Below, piece after piece: positions 1 to 5,154 of a DNA stretch of 13,347 bases. The DNA comes from JAVXAG01 sp036660615 (GTDB lineage Bacteria > Bacillota > Clostridia > Peptostreptococcales > Anaerovoracaceae), in NCBI GenBank assembly GCA_036660615.1, contig JAVXAG010000049.1:1-13347 (forward strand). The letters run 5' to 3'. The notes under the pieces were generated by a model. It did no database searches. It saw only the letters and a program-made list of their open reading frames with translations, and was not told the DNA's origin. Position numbers and translations under genes: made by a program. Numbering within the stretch: the first letter of the stretch is position 1; every line of letters begins with the position of its first letter.

Positions 1-18
1 GATCAAGGTCGCTTGCAG

Positions 19-55
19 GAAAGCCCTCTTGGGCTTTCGATGAGGTTATTATAAC
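19..55 (-). repeat. Hairpin plus conserved 18-bp box, copy at window edge
   Basis: A perfect 8-bp stem (GAAAGCCC, loop TCTT, GGGCTTTC; 19-38) runs directly into the box CGATGAGGTTATTATAAC (38-55). The same box occurs at 4424-4441 and at 4599-4616. At 4580-4616 it again follows an 8-bp hairpin of different sequence, so the box is conserved while the hairpin varies. Read on the minus strand the box is GTTATAATAACCTCATCG and contains TATAAT; with the preceding base pair this copy reads TGTTATAAT, an extended -10. It could therefore be a leftward promoter, but no good -35 is visible. The element probably continues beyond the window start. Confidence 0.6.
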
Positions 56-357
56 ATAAAAAATATCCAAGTGCTAGGGAGCATTAGTTGACTTATCACA
101 AAAAAAACAACTATGTAAATACTTTGGCACCAATTGTAGTTAAATCTTGATTTCAGACAAACGATTGAGAAATAATCTAAAAAAGGACAATAAAACATTC
201 AAAAGCCCGCTAATTTTTCCAGCAAAAAATTTATTTCCTGATTTGCTCACAGAATCGCTCAAAAATGCTCGCCAGTGAGCAGATCTCATCTGAGGGTTTG
301 CAAATATATAACTATTATGTTGAAATATGGCAAAATACACCAATATATGGGCACCAA

Positions 358-375
358 CTGTTGCATATGCAACAG
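358..375. repeat. Perfect 18-bp palindrome at repeat centre
   Basis: CTGTTGCATATGCAACAG is perfectly self-complementary and forms the symmetry centre of the large repeat. It is conserved without change at 4874-4891 in the second copy, although the arms have diverged. That suggests selection on this core, either as a protein-binding site or as a cruciform or stem tip. A partial match to the flanking GCACCAA motif also occurs at 130-136. Confidence 0.75.
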
Positions 376-534
376 AACCAACTTACCTGAGTAATAATTT
401 GCTTGTGGTTTTGACAATTAATCCCTTGAAACCCATTAATATCTGGAAACCTGCTCACTGGGGCACTATTTTTCTTGATTTCATGAGCAAATTCAGCATT
501 TCTGTTTTATCGCACTTTAATTACAGCGATAAGT

Positions 535-553
535 GATAATGATTCTCATTATC
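535..553. promoter_or_regulatory. Fur-box-like operator (inner arm of repeat copy 1)
   Basis: GATAATGATTCTCATTATC matches the classical 19-bp Fur consensus (GATAATGATAATCATTATC) at 17 of 19 positions and is a dyad apart from the centre. It ends about 76 bp upstream of the -35 of the DUF134-NifX gene, so iron-dependent control of that gene is possible, though the distance is long for simple promoter occlusion. The same site occurs in inverted copy at 4696-4714. Because it lies inside a repeat, it could also be just a conserved stem of that repeat. Confidence 0.6.
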
Positions 554-629
554 AGTTTTGGCAGCGTACAATTTGCCATTAGGACTTAATCATTTATGAC
601 ATACAAAGATATTTTTTAATAAAATGTTA

Positions 630-674
630 TTGACATATGTTCATAACGGTGTTATTCTATTATTAACATATGTT
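630..674 (+). promoter_or_regulatory. Promoter of DUF134-NifX gene with paired ACATATGTT sites
   Basis: TTGACA (630-635), a 17-bp spacer and TATTCT (653-658) form a near-consensus housekeeping promoter; transcription would start near 665, about 30 bases before the start codon. Two copies of ACATATGTT, one overlapping the -35 (633-641) and one just after the -10 (666-674), lie 33 bp apart (three helical turns) on the same face. This is the layout expected of a repressor operator pair. The downstream protein carries a helix-turn-helix-type domain, so autoregulation is a natural hypothesis, but it is inference. Confidence 0.65.
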
Positions 675-694
675 TAAAACTAATGGAGGTAATT

Positions 695-1477
695 ATGGCT
701 AGACCAAGAAAATGTAGAAGCGTTTGTTCTTTGCCTCAAACCGAGGGACTTATGCCTATTGGTTATGACAAACAAGATTGTCCAATAAAAGTTTATTTGA
801 CTTTAGATGAGTTTGAAGTTATTAGACTTATCGATTTGGAAGGTTTGACTCATGACGAATGTGCAATAAAAATGAATATCTCTCGCCCAACAGTGACAAA
901 TATCTACGCTAATGCAAGGCACACTCTTGCCGATGCCTTGGTTAATGAAAAGATTCTGCTCATTGAGGGTGGCGACTTCATTATTTGCAAACAAAATAAA
1001 CAAATTGCTAAGATTGAAAAGGAGAATGAAATTATGAAAATTGCAGTAACATATAACAACGGGGAAGTATTCCAACATTTTGGTCATTGTGAAGAATTCA
1101 AGATATACGATGTAGAAAATGGACAAATTAAAGCTTCAAACGTTGCCCCAACTATGGGTAGCGGTCATGGTGCTCTTGCTGGATTCTTGAAAAACCTTGG
1201 AGTAGAAGTACTAATTTGTGGTGGTATCGGTGGTGGTGCAAAGACTGCACTTGCTGAAGCTGGTATCAAATTATTTGGCGGAGTAAACGGCAACGCTGAC
1301 GATGCAGTAAAATCACTACTTGCTGATACACTTGAATACAATGCTGATATAACTTGCGACCATCATGGCGAAGGTCACACATGTGGCGATGGACACGGTG
1401 AAGGACATGGACATGGCCATGGCGAAGGACATAACTGTGGTGGAAATCATGGCGAAGGTCACAAATGCAACCACTAA
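695..1477 (+). CDS. DUF134 / NifX-NifB-type dinitrogenase iron-molybdenum cofactor domain fusion with His-rich tail
   Basis: The 260-residue protein has three parts. Residues 1-100 (MARPRKCR, then LDEFEVIRLIDLEGLTHDE and ISRPTVTNIY) match the DUF134 family, a small Cys-containing domain with a sigma-70 region 4-like helix-turn-helix. Residues 114-212 (MKIAVTYNNG, FQHFGHCEEF, ICGGIGGGAK) match the dinitrogenase iron-molybdenum cofactor family (NifX, NifY and NifB C-terminus), which binds metal clusters. Residues 221-260 are a tail with four HGEGH units, many His and three Cys, probably a metal-binding tail. The start at 695 is chosen over an in-frame ATG at 683 because GGAGG (685-689) lies 5 bases before it and would overlap the upstream codon. 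A second ribosome site precedes Met114 (ATG at 1034). A role in iron or metal sensing is inferred; no nitrogenase genes are nearby. Confidence 0.9.
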   Translation: MARPRKCRSVCSLPQTEGLMPIGYDKQDCPIKVYLTLDEFEVIRLIDLEGLTHDECAIKMNISRPTVTNIYANARHTLADALVNEKILLIEGGDFIICKQNKQIAKIEKENEIMKIAVTYNNGEVFQHFGHCEEFKIYDVENGQIKASNVAPTMGSGHGALAGFLKNLGVEVLICGGIGGGAKTALAEAGIKLFGGVNGNADDAVKSLLADTLEYNADITCDHHGEGHTCGDGHGEGHGHGHGEGHNCGGNHGEGHKCNH

Positions 1478-1501
1478 TAATCAAAGTTTGTTAGTCAACT
1501 G

Positions 1502-1533
1502 TGGGAGTAGATAAAATTCTGCTCCCATTTTTA
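1502..1533 (+). terminator. Rho-independent terminator after the DUF134-NifX gene
   Basis: TGGGAGTAG (1502-1510) pairs with CTGCTCCCA (1519-1527), 9 bp with one G-U pair, with an 8-base loop and then TTTTTA. It lies 24 bases after the stop codon, so the fusion gene is a single-gene transcript. Confidence 0.85.
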
Positions 1534-1758
1534 TTAGAATAAGGATGAAAAGTATCCCGTATCCATTATTATATATACACCTGCTACAAACAGCAAAATA
1601 CGTCCACAGATATTGAAAATGTAATAGGAATCTCCTCTTTTCAACGTTATCAAATTTAGTATTGAACCTATAATGATTGATACTCCAAATAGCACCGAAA
1701 ATATGCGAACCTCCGAAAATACAATAGAAAACAATGCCATTGCAAAACCTATTCTATC
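1534..1758 (-). CDS. C-terminal part of a small membrane protein, truncated by the assembly gap
   Basis: The reading frame is open from the stop codon (1534-1536) leftward-transcribed back into the run of N at 1759; an internal ATG at 1740 has no ribosome binding site, so the true start must lie in the missing sequence. On the far side of the gap all three minus-strand frames hit stops within about 40 bases, which agrees with a start inside the gap. The visible 74 residues hold two to three hydrophobic segments (ALFSIVFSEV..., VLFGVSIIIGSILNLI, ILLFVAGVYIIM) separated by a short TLKRGDS loop. It resembles small multi-pass proteins such as the DUF308/HdeD group, but the match is too weak to name it. 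It converges on the DUF134-NifX gene. Confidence 0.5.
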   Translation of the reverse strand, partial: DRIGFAMALFSIVFSEVRIFSVLFGVSIIIGSILNLITLKRGDSYYIFNICGRILLFVAGVYIIMDTGYFSSLF

Positions 1759-1858
1759 NNNNNNNNNNNNNNNNNNNNNNNNNNNNNNNNNNNNNNNNNN
1801 NNNNNNNNNNNNNNNNNNNNNNNNNNNNNNNNNNNNNNNNNNNNNNNNNNNNNNNNNN
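1759..1858. other. Assembly gap (100 N)
   Basis: Exactly 100 N, the usual placeholder for a scaffold gap of unknown length. True distance and content between the two sides are therefore unknown, and the neighbouring membrane protein is incomplete. Confidence 0.98.
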
Positions 1859-1921
1859 ATCTACCTACAGAGTTTTATTTCTACTTCCACCATACACGAA
1901 AAAACAATATAGCGCAAGGTC

Positions 1922-1961
1922 TTTGCAACATATGGTCGATATTTGCAACAGATGGTAACTA
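1922..1961. repeat. Two tandem 20-bp direct repeats between the gap and the GNAT gene
   Basis: TTTGCAACATATGGTCGATA (1922-1941) is followed at once by TTTGCAACAGATGGTAACTA (1942-1961). The first 15 bases differ at one position. The 20-bp period is close to two helical turns, so a pair of protein-binding sites is possible; a chance duplication is equally possible. The rest of 1859-2036 shows no gene. Confidence 0.5.
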
Positions 1962-2036
1962 TTATAAGATTTCCAACCCAATTTTTGTAATAACAACTAA
2001 TTTTTCGTCAACAGAATATTTCCTGTATTTTGACAT

Positions 2037-2088
2037 AAAAAATCCCCCTTAAGTAGCCTGGGGTTATTTACCTTGTCTACCTAAGGGG
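2037..2088 (-). terminator. Terminator of the ABC transporter-GNAT operon
   Basis: On the minus strand CCCCTTAGGTAG (2088-2077) pairs with CTACTTAAGGGG (2056-2045), 12 bp with one G-U pair around a 20-base loop, followed by a U-rich tract (T run at 2042-2037). It begins about 40 bases after the GNAT stop codon and closes the leftward operon. Confidence 0.8.
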
Positions 2089-2127
2089 AATCATATCACA
2101 TGTTTGCCTCCAAACTTTAACAGTGTT

Positions 2128-2658
2128 TTAGATAACTTTCTTATCAAAACACTTTAGATTTTCTTTGATTATACCTTCAAACAGAAACTCAGTATATCCT
2201 ACATAATTGTAACCAAGTCTTGGATAAAATTTGATTGCTGGTAAATTACCCTCATAAGTGTCAATTCTCATAACTTTGCATCCTTGCTGTCGCGCCAAAT
2301 CTTCAGAAAAGGCAACAAACTCTTTGCCGTAGCCATTACCCGATTGGCTTGGCGGAATACAAAGTGTATGGATAACCATCACTTCCTCGTCCTCAGCCTC
2401 GTAAGTCCAATTGATTTTTTTATATTCTTCAGGTTGTATATGATTTAGATTGACACACCCAACAATTTTATTGTCTTGCAATCCAACATAAAACGTACCC
2501 GCTTTCCACGCTTTTTTTGCCGTTTCTCTAGTAGGATATTTGCCTTTTATCCAATTTGTATAACTGACATTCTTTGCCTCATTGTCCAATATTTCATTGT
2601 AAATTTCTTCTGCAAAGTCTAAATCTTCTTCTTTTGCTTTCCTAATAACTAAACTCAT
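2128..2658 (-). CDS. GNAT family N-acetyltransferase
   Basis: The 176-residue protein has the standard GNAT layout: N-terminal strand and helix (VIRKAKEEDLDFAEEIYNEI), central strands (FYVGLQDNKIVGCVNLNH), acetyl-CoA-binding motif A (VIHTLCIPPSQSGNGYG, with the Q-x-x-G-x-G type pyrophosphate loop at 105-111), and motif B (NLPAIKFYPRLGY, 138-150). Such enzymes move an acetyl group from acetyl-CoA to an amine; the substrate cannot be read from the sequence. Length is normal. An AAAGGAG sequence lies 6-7 bases before the ATG. It is the last gene of the operon, 29 bases after the ABC permease, so it is co-transcribed; a shared role in drug or peptide self-protection is conceivable but is inference only. 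Confidence 0.9.
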   Translation of the reverse strand: MSLVIRKAKEEDLDFAEEIYNEILDNEAKNVSYTNWIKGKYPTRETAKKAWKAGTFYVGLQDNKIVGCVNLNHIQPEEYKKINWTYEAEDEEVMVIHTLCIPPSQSGNGYGKEFVAFSEDLARQQGCKVMRIDTYEGNLPAIKFYPRLGYNYVGYTEFLFEGIIKENLKCFDKKVI

Positions 2659-2687
2659 TTTTTTCTCCTTTACTGTCTATTATCAAA

Positions 2688-3476
2688 TTATGCTGCTATA
2701 TCTTTTTTGTTGTACTTGGCAAAGCCCAAAAGTATAAATGCAAAAGCTATTGCAATTCCTACTATCATAAAACCCCATTCAACATTGTTTTCTCCAATAA
2801 TATTTGCTGCATCCGCGTATTGGAACGGCGTAATGTATCCAAGAAATTTCACATTATCGTCTATATTAATAAAAATGTTCATAAAGTAAAGTAGTCCTGC
2901 AAATCCCAATCCCATACCGATTGCATTGTTTCGAATAAATGCCGAAATCCCAAAACATATCGCCATAATTTCCGCTTGCATTACAAACTGTGCAAAATGA
3001 AATAGCCAAAATTCCTTCCAAACTACATCTTCCTTGATTATAAAAAATGATACAATTGCACATATAATTGCAAATAGATTGAATGCAAATAGTTCTAGTT
3101 TTATTGCTACAAGTTTTTCTAGTAAAACTCGATTTCTATTTATTGGATGCGTTAGCAAAAACTCCGCAGTGTGGTTTGACTCTTCTTTTGCCAAAATGCC
3201 TATTCCCAAAATTGCTGCATAGAATGCTCCTCCAATGCCAAGTATGTTTCCACATTCGACTCCATAAAAACCCATCGCTGTACCGAAGTTAAGTTGATCC
3301 ATTCCAAAAGCTGCCGTAAATTTCCCAAGACCAGCCATCATTTCGTTGAAATCAACCATTTGCCCCTTCATTTCGGGATACATTAATAGACAAATAACCA
3401 CCATAAAGCCAACTGCTCCACTCCAAATCATTAAACCCTTGTAGCCTCTTTTTAATTCGTGTGTCAAAATAGTCAT
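2688..3476 (-). CDS. ABC-2 type transporter permease
   Basis: The 262-residue membrane protein starts with a short cytoplasmic stretch (TILTHELKRGYKG) and then has about six hydrophobic segments: WSGAVGFMVVICLLMYP, ILGIGGAFYAAILGIGILA, LFAFNLFAIICAIVSFFII, QAEIMAICFGISAFI, AIGMGLGFAGLLYFMNIFI and FMIVGIAIAFAFILLGFA. The segment EESNHTAEFLLTHPINRNRVLLEKL between spans 2 and 3 is typical of ABC-2 family export permeases paired with BcrA/CcmA-like ATPases. Its ATG follows the ATPase stop codon directly (TAAATG), showing translational coupling. Substrate is unknown; exporters of this class move drugs, antimicrobial peptides or lipids. Confidence 0.9.
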   Translation of the reverse strand: MTILTHELKRGYKGLMIWSGAVGFMVVICLLMYPEMKGQMVDFNEMMAGLGKFTAAFGMDQLNFGTAMGFYGVECGNILGIGGAFYAAILGIGILAKEESNHTAEFLLTHPINRNRVLLEKLVAIKLELFAFNLFAIICAIVSFFIIKEDVVWKEFWLFHFAQFVMQAEIMAICFGISAFIRNNAIGMGLGFAGLLYFMNIFINIDDNVKFLGYITPFQYADAANIIGENNVEWGFMIVGIAIAFAFILLGFAKYNKKDIAA

Positions 3477-4352
3477 TTATTTGCCCTCCTTTTGGTAAAA
3501 ATGCATAAATATTTCGTCAAGATCAGGCTCTGTAATTGTCACGTCTTTTACTGGCAAATCATTTAACCAGCTAATCAAAAGTTTAATATCCCCGTTGTAC
3601 AAAAAACTCACTCCGTCATCTATATTTACTACTTCTCTTACTCCCACAAGTCCCTGCAAATCTGTAATGCCATTCAAATGCACTTTTCTAGCTGATGTTT
3701 GAGATAAATTTGCCACAGTATCACAAGTGATAATTTCACCATTTCTAATGATTGCAGCTCTATTGCAATGTCTTTGAATCTCTGACAAAACATGTGACGA
3801 TAAAAATATCGTGGCTCCGCTATTATTTTTTTCATGTAATAAATCAAAGAATAATTTCTGCATCAAAGGATCCAATCCGCTTGTTGGTTCGTCCAATATA
3901 TACACTTTTGGATCATGCTGTAATGCACAAACTATAGCTACTTTTTTTCGATTGCCCAAAGAAAGTTCTCTAATCTTTTTCTTGGCATCAAGTTCCAATC
4001 TTTCGCAAAGTGTCGCCGCTTCAATTTTACAATCTTTATTGTGAAGTTTGGCAGAGAATTTAATTATTTCATCAACTCTCATATCATCATAAAACATCGC
4101 CTCTGACGGCATATATCCCACCAAACTCAAAATTTCTTTTTTATCTTTTTGACAATCAAGTCCGAGGATTTTTCCTTTGCCTGAAGTCGGTGAAATCAAT
4201 CCAAGTAGTGTCCTTATTGTCGTACTTTTTCCTGCCCCATTTGGACCAATAAATCCGAAAATTTCCCCTTCTTCAACCGCCAAGTTAATGTCAAGAATCC
4301 CCCTTGGTTTTCCATAGTATTTGGTCAAGTTTTTAGTTTCAATTATATTCAT
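3477..4352 (-). CDS. ABC transporter ATP-binding protein (BcrA/CcmA-like)
   Basis: The 291-residue ATPase shows Walker A GPNGAGKST (36-44), the Q-loop region GYMPSEAMFYDDM (79-91), the signature LSLGN (130-134), Walker B VYILDEP (150-156) with the D-loop SGLDP, and H-loop His187 (SSHVLSE). A C-terminal extension of about 90 residues (VHLNGITDLQGL to the end) is usual in exporters with a separate permease. The reading frame stays open to an ATG at 4487, but that stretch crosses the hairpin repeats and has no ribosome site. The ATG at 4352 has GAGAGG 9 bases upstream and begins MNIIETKNLTKYYG, the normal family N-terminus, so it is taken as the start. It forms a transporter with the coupled permease. 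Confidence 0.95.
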   Translation of the reverse strand: MNIIETKNLTKYYGKPRGILDINLAVEEGEIFGFIGPNGAGKSTTIRTLLGLISPTSGKGKILGLDCQKDKKEILSLVGYMPSEAMFYDDMRVDEIIKFSAKLHNKDCKIEAATLCERLELDAKKKIRELSLGNRKKVAIVCALQHDPKVYILDEPTSGLDPLMQKLFFDLLHEKNNSGATIFLSSHVLSEIQRHCNRAAIIRNGEIITCDTVANLSQTSARKVHLNGITDLQGLVGVREVVNIDDGVSFLYNGDIKLLISWLNDLPVKDVTITEPDLDEIFMHFYQKEGK

Positions 4353-4377
4353 AATTTGATGCCTCTCATATAACAAA

Positions 4378-4405
4378 ATTATCCTTCCCGTTTCAAGTCC
4401 GTCAA
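4378..4405 (-). promoter_or_regulatory. Candidate promoter of the ABC operon
   Basis: On the minus strand TTGACG (4405-4400), a 16-base spacer and GATAAT (4383-4378) resemble a housekeeping promoter. Initiation would fall near 4371, leaving a leader of about 20 bases that just contains the GAGAGG ribosome site. The -35 lies inside the 34-bp repeat at 4392-4425; the second copy of that repeat (4494-4527) has no matching -10. An alternative start further upstream at the TATAAT of 4614-4609 would place all hairpins in the leader RNA. Confidence 0.45.
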
Positions 4406-4527
4406 TGCAATGAATGCCGTTCCCGATGAGGTTATTATAACTAAATCGGCGCAATGCTGTAGGCATTGAGATGCGTAGCATCTTCATTGCAAATTCAAGT
4501 CCGTCAATGCAATGAATGCCGTTCCCG
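4392..4527. repeat. Duplicated 34-bp repeat with intervening hairpins upstream of the ABC operon
   Basis: An exact 34-bp sequence occurs at 4392-4425 and again at 4494-4527, both beginning TTCAAGTCCG and ending GCCGTTCCCG. The first copy continues into the box ATGAGGTTATTATAAC (4426-4441). The second is interrupted at the same point by the cloverleaf element, after which GCCGTTCCCG and the box resume (4591-4616). Between the copies are two small hairpins: CAATGC-tgtag-GCATTG (4452-4468) and GATGC-gta-GCATC (4470-4482); GCAATG (4451-4456) can instead pair with CATTGC (4485-4490). Two copies and a 68-bp interval do not make a CRISPR array. Confidence 0.75.
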
Positions 4528-4616
4528 TTAGAATGTTCTCATCGGCAGTGCAACTGCTAGCAGCCACTGGCTGCTAGTTGGAACGGCAACGCCGTTCCCG
4601 ATGAGGTTATTATAAC
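4527..4616. repeat. Cloverleaf-like palindromic element of three close-packed triloop hairpins
   Basis: An outer stem pairs 4527-4544 with 4599-4616 (CTCATCG with CGATGAG, continuing through 11 further positions with two mismatches and two wobbles). Inside it are three perfect hairpins with three-base loops and almost no spacing: CAGT-gca-ACTG (4546-4556), CTAGCAGCC-act-GGCTGCTAG (4557-4577) and GGAACGGC-aac-GCCGTTCC (4580-4598). The element interrupts the second copy of the 34-bp repeat and is bounded by GCCGTTCCCG direct repeats (4518-4527 and 4591-4600), which looks like insertion or template-switch duplication. It could act as DNA cruciform or as a structured leader RNA for the ABC operon; I do not recognise the family. 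Confidence 0.7.
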
Positions 4617-4662
4617 ATCTACCAAACCAAAATACTACAATTTCCTAATTATGCGACTAACC

Positions 4663-5052
4663 GATAATAATGCCAAAATGTCCTCTGCCAAAACTGATAA
4701 TGAGAATCATTATCACTTATCGCTGTAATTAATGGCCAATAAAATGGAAATGCTGAATTTGCTCATGAAATCACAAAAAATTGAAGGCTAGTGAGCAGGT
4801 TTCCAGATATAAATGGGTTTTAAGGGATTAATTAGCAAAATCACAGGCAAATGCTCCGCCATGTAAGTTGGTTCTGTTGCATATGCAACAGTTGGCGTCC
4901 ATATATTGGCATCTTATGTCATATTCAAACATAATAGTCATTTATTTGCAAACCCCCAAATGAAATCTGCTCACTGGCGTGACTTTTTAGGCGGTTCTGT
5001 GAGCAAATCCAGATTTTATTATTTTGCTGGAAAAATTAGCGGGTTTTTTGGG
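4663..5052. repeat. Large imperfect palindromic repeat, copy 2 (inverted)
   Basis: Inverted counterpart of the repeat at 200-585. Its centre is the unchanged palindrome CTGTTGCATATGCAACAG at 4874-4891. Mirrored arms are again symmetric: CTAGTGAGCAG at 4788-4798 and CTGCTCACTGG at 4967-4977 both lie 89.5 bp from the centre. The inner (left) arm holds the Fur-like box. Similarity to copy 1 fades outside roughly GCTGGAAAAATTAGCGGG (5026-5043) on the right and the GGCATTA region on the left. The frame at 4906-5115 would start at TTG without a ribosome site and diverges abruptly where the DNA repeat ends, so it is not called a gene. The remaining 5053-5115 shows nothing further. Confidence 0.75.
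4696..4714. promoter_or_regulatory. Fur-box-like operator (inner arm of repeat copy 2)
   Basis: GATAATGAGAATCATTATC is the exact reverse complement of the site at 535-553 and matches the classical Fur consensus at 17 of 19 positions. It lies about 340 bp upstream of the ABC ATPase start. Whether Fur controls that operon or the site is only carried along by the repeat cannot be told from sequence. Confidence 0.55.
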
Positions 5053-5115
5053 TTTCGTTTTCCATTTTTGGTCGTTTTCATCCTTTCCCAATTAGTTTGG
5101 ATAACAACTCAATAA

Positions 5116-5139
5116 CTGGCTAAGAATTTCTTTTGCCAG
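5116..5139 (-). terminator. Hairpin downstream of the Tad operon, possible transcript end
   Basis: CTGGC (5116-5120) pairs with GCCAG (5135-5139), with an inner AAGA/TCTT stem (5122-5125 with 5129-5132). A second possible stem, TAGCTTT with AAAGCTA, covers the stop codon of the last pilus gene at about 5142-5164. Neither is followed by a clear U run on the minus strand, so intrinsic termination is uncertain. Confidence 0.3.
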
Positions 5140-5154
5140 AACTAGCTTTGCAAA

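Larger units (their letters stand above)
200..585. repeat. Large imperfect palindromic repeat, copy 1
   Basis: This stretch has a diverged, inverted copy at 4663-5052 (most bases identical in the best parts). The unit is itself an imperfect palindrome centred on 358-375. CCAGTGAGCAG at 272-282 mirrors CTGCTCACTGG at 451-461, and ATTTGCTCA at 241-249 mirrors TGAGCAAAT at 484-492; both pairs lie at exactly equal distances from the centre (89.5 and 121.5 bp). The inner arm ends with a Fur-like box and AGTTTTGGCAG. Short reading frames over the arms (encoding SAHWR-like peptides) have no ribosome binding site and weak starts, so I treat the unit as non-coding. The type of element is not known to me; a MITE-like or intergenic dispersed repeat is a reasonable guess. 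Confidence 0.75.

Noticed and set aside
140..343. Minus-strand frame encoding a peptide with ...SAHWR..., matched by a similar plus-strand frame at 4906-5115
   Set aside because: Similarity follows the DNA repeat and stops where the repeat stops; starts are GTG/TTG without a ribosome binding site, so these are translated repeat, not genes.
327..536. Plus-strand 69-codon frame across the repeat and its core palindrome
   Set aside because: No ribosome site; the frame is not preserved in the second repeat copy; it overlaps the Fur-like box.
1266..1484. Minus-strand frame opposite the His-rich tail
   Set aside because: Shadow of the repetitive His/Gly codons of the real gene; no ribosome site.
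4368..4396. Alternative ABC promoter TTGAAA-17-TTATAT
   Set aside because: Transcription would begin inside or after the ribosome binding site, leaving it non-functional; the TTGACG-16-GATAAT pair fits better.
4353..4487. N-terminal extension of the ABC ATPase to an ATG at 4487
   Set aside because: It is not part of the family fold, crosses the short repeats and hairpins, and lacks a ribosome site, while 4352 has one.
4392..4616. CRISPR array
   Set aside because: Only two full 34-bp repeats, a 68-bp interval with its own hairpins, different flanks and no cas genes.
4527..4616. tRNA gene or integron attC site
   Set aside because: The cloverleaf outline has no T-loop or anticodon features and no CCA end; no GTTRRRY core sites or integrase were found.
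4685..5144. GCCAAAACT and GCCAGAACT at the two ends of repeat copy 2 as terminal inverted repeats
   Set aside because: They lie in the same orientation and at unequal distances from the centre, so they are not inverted ends.
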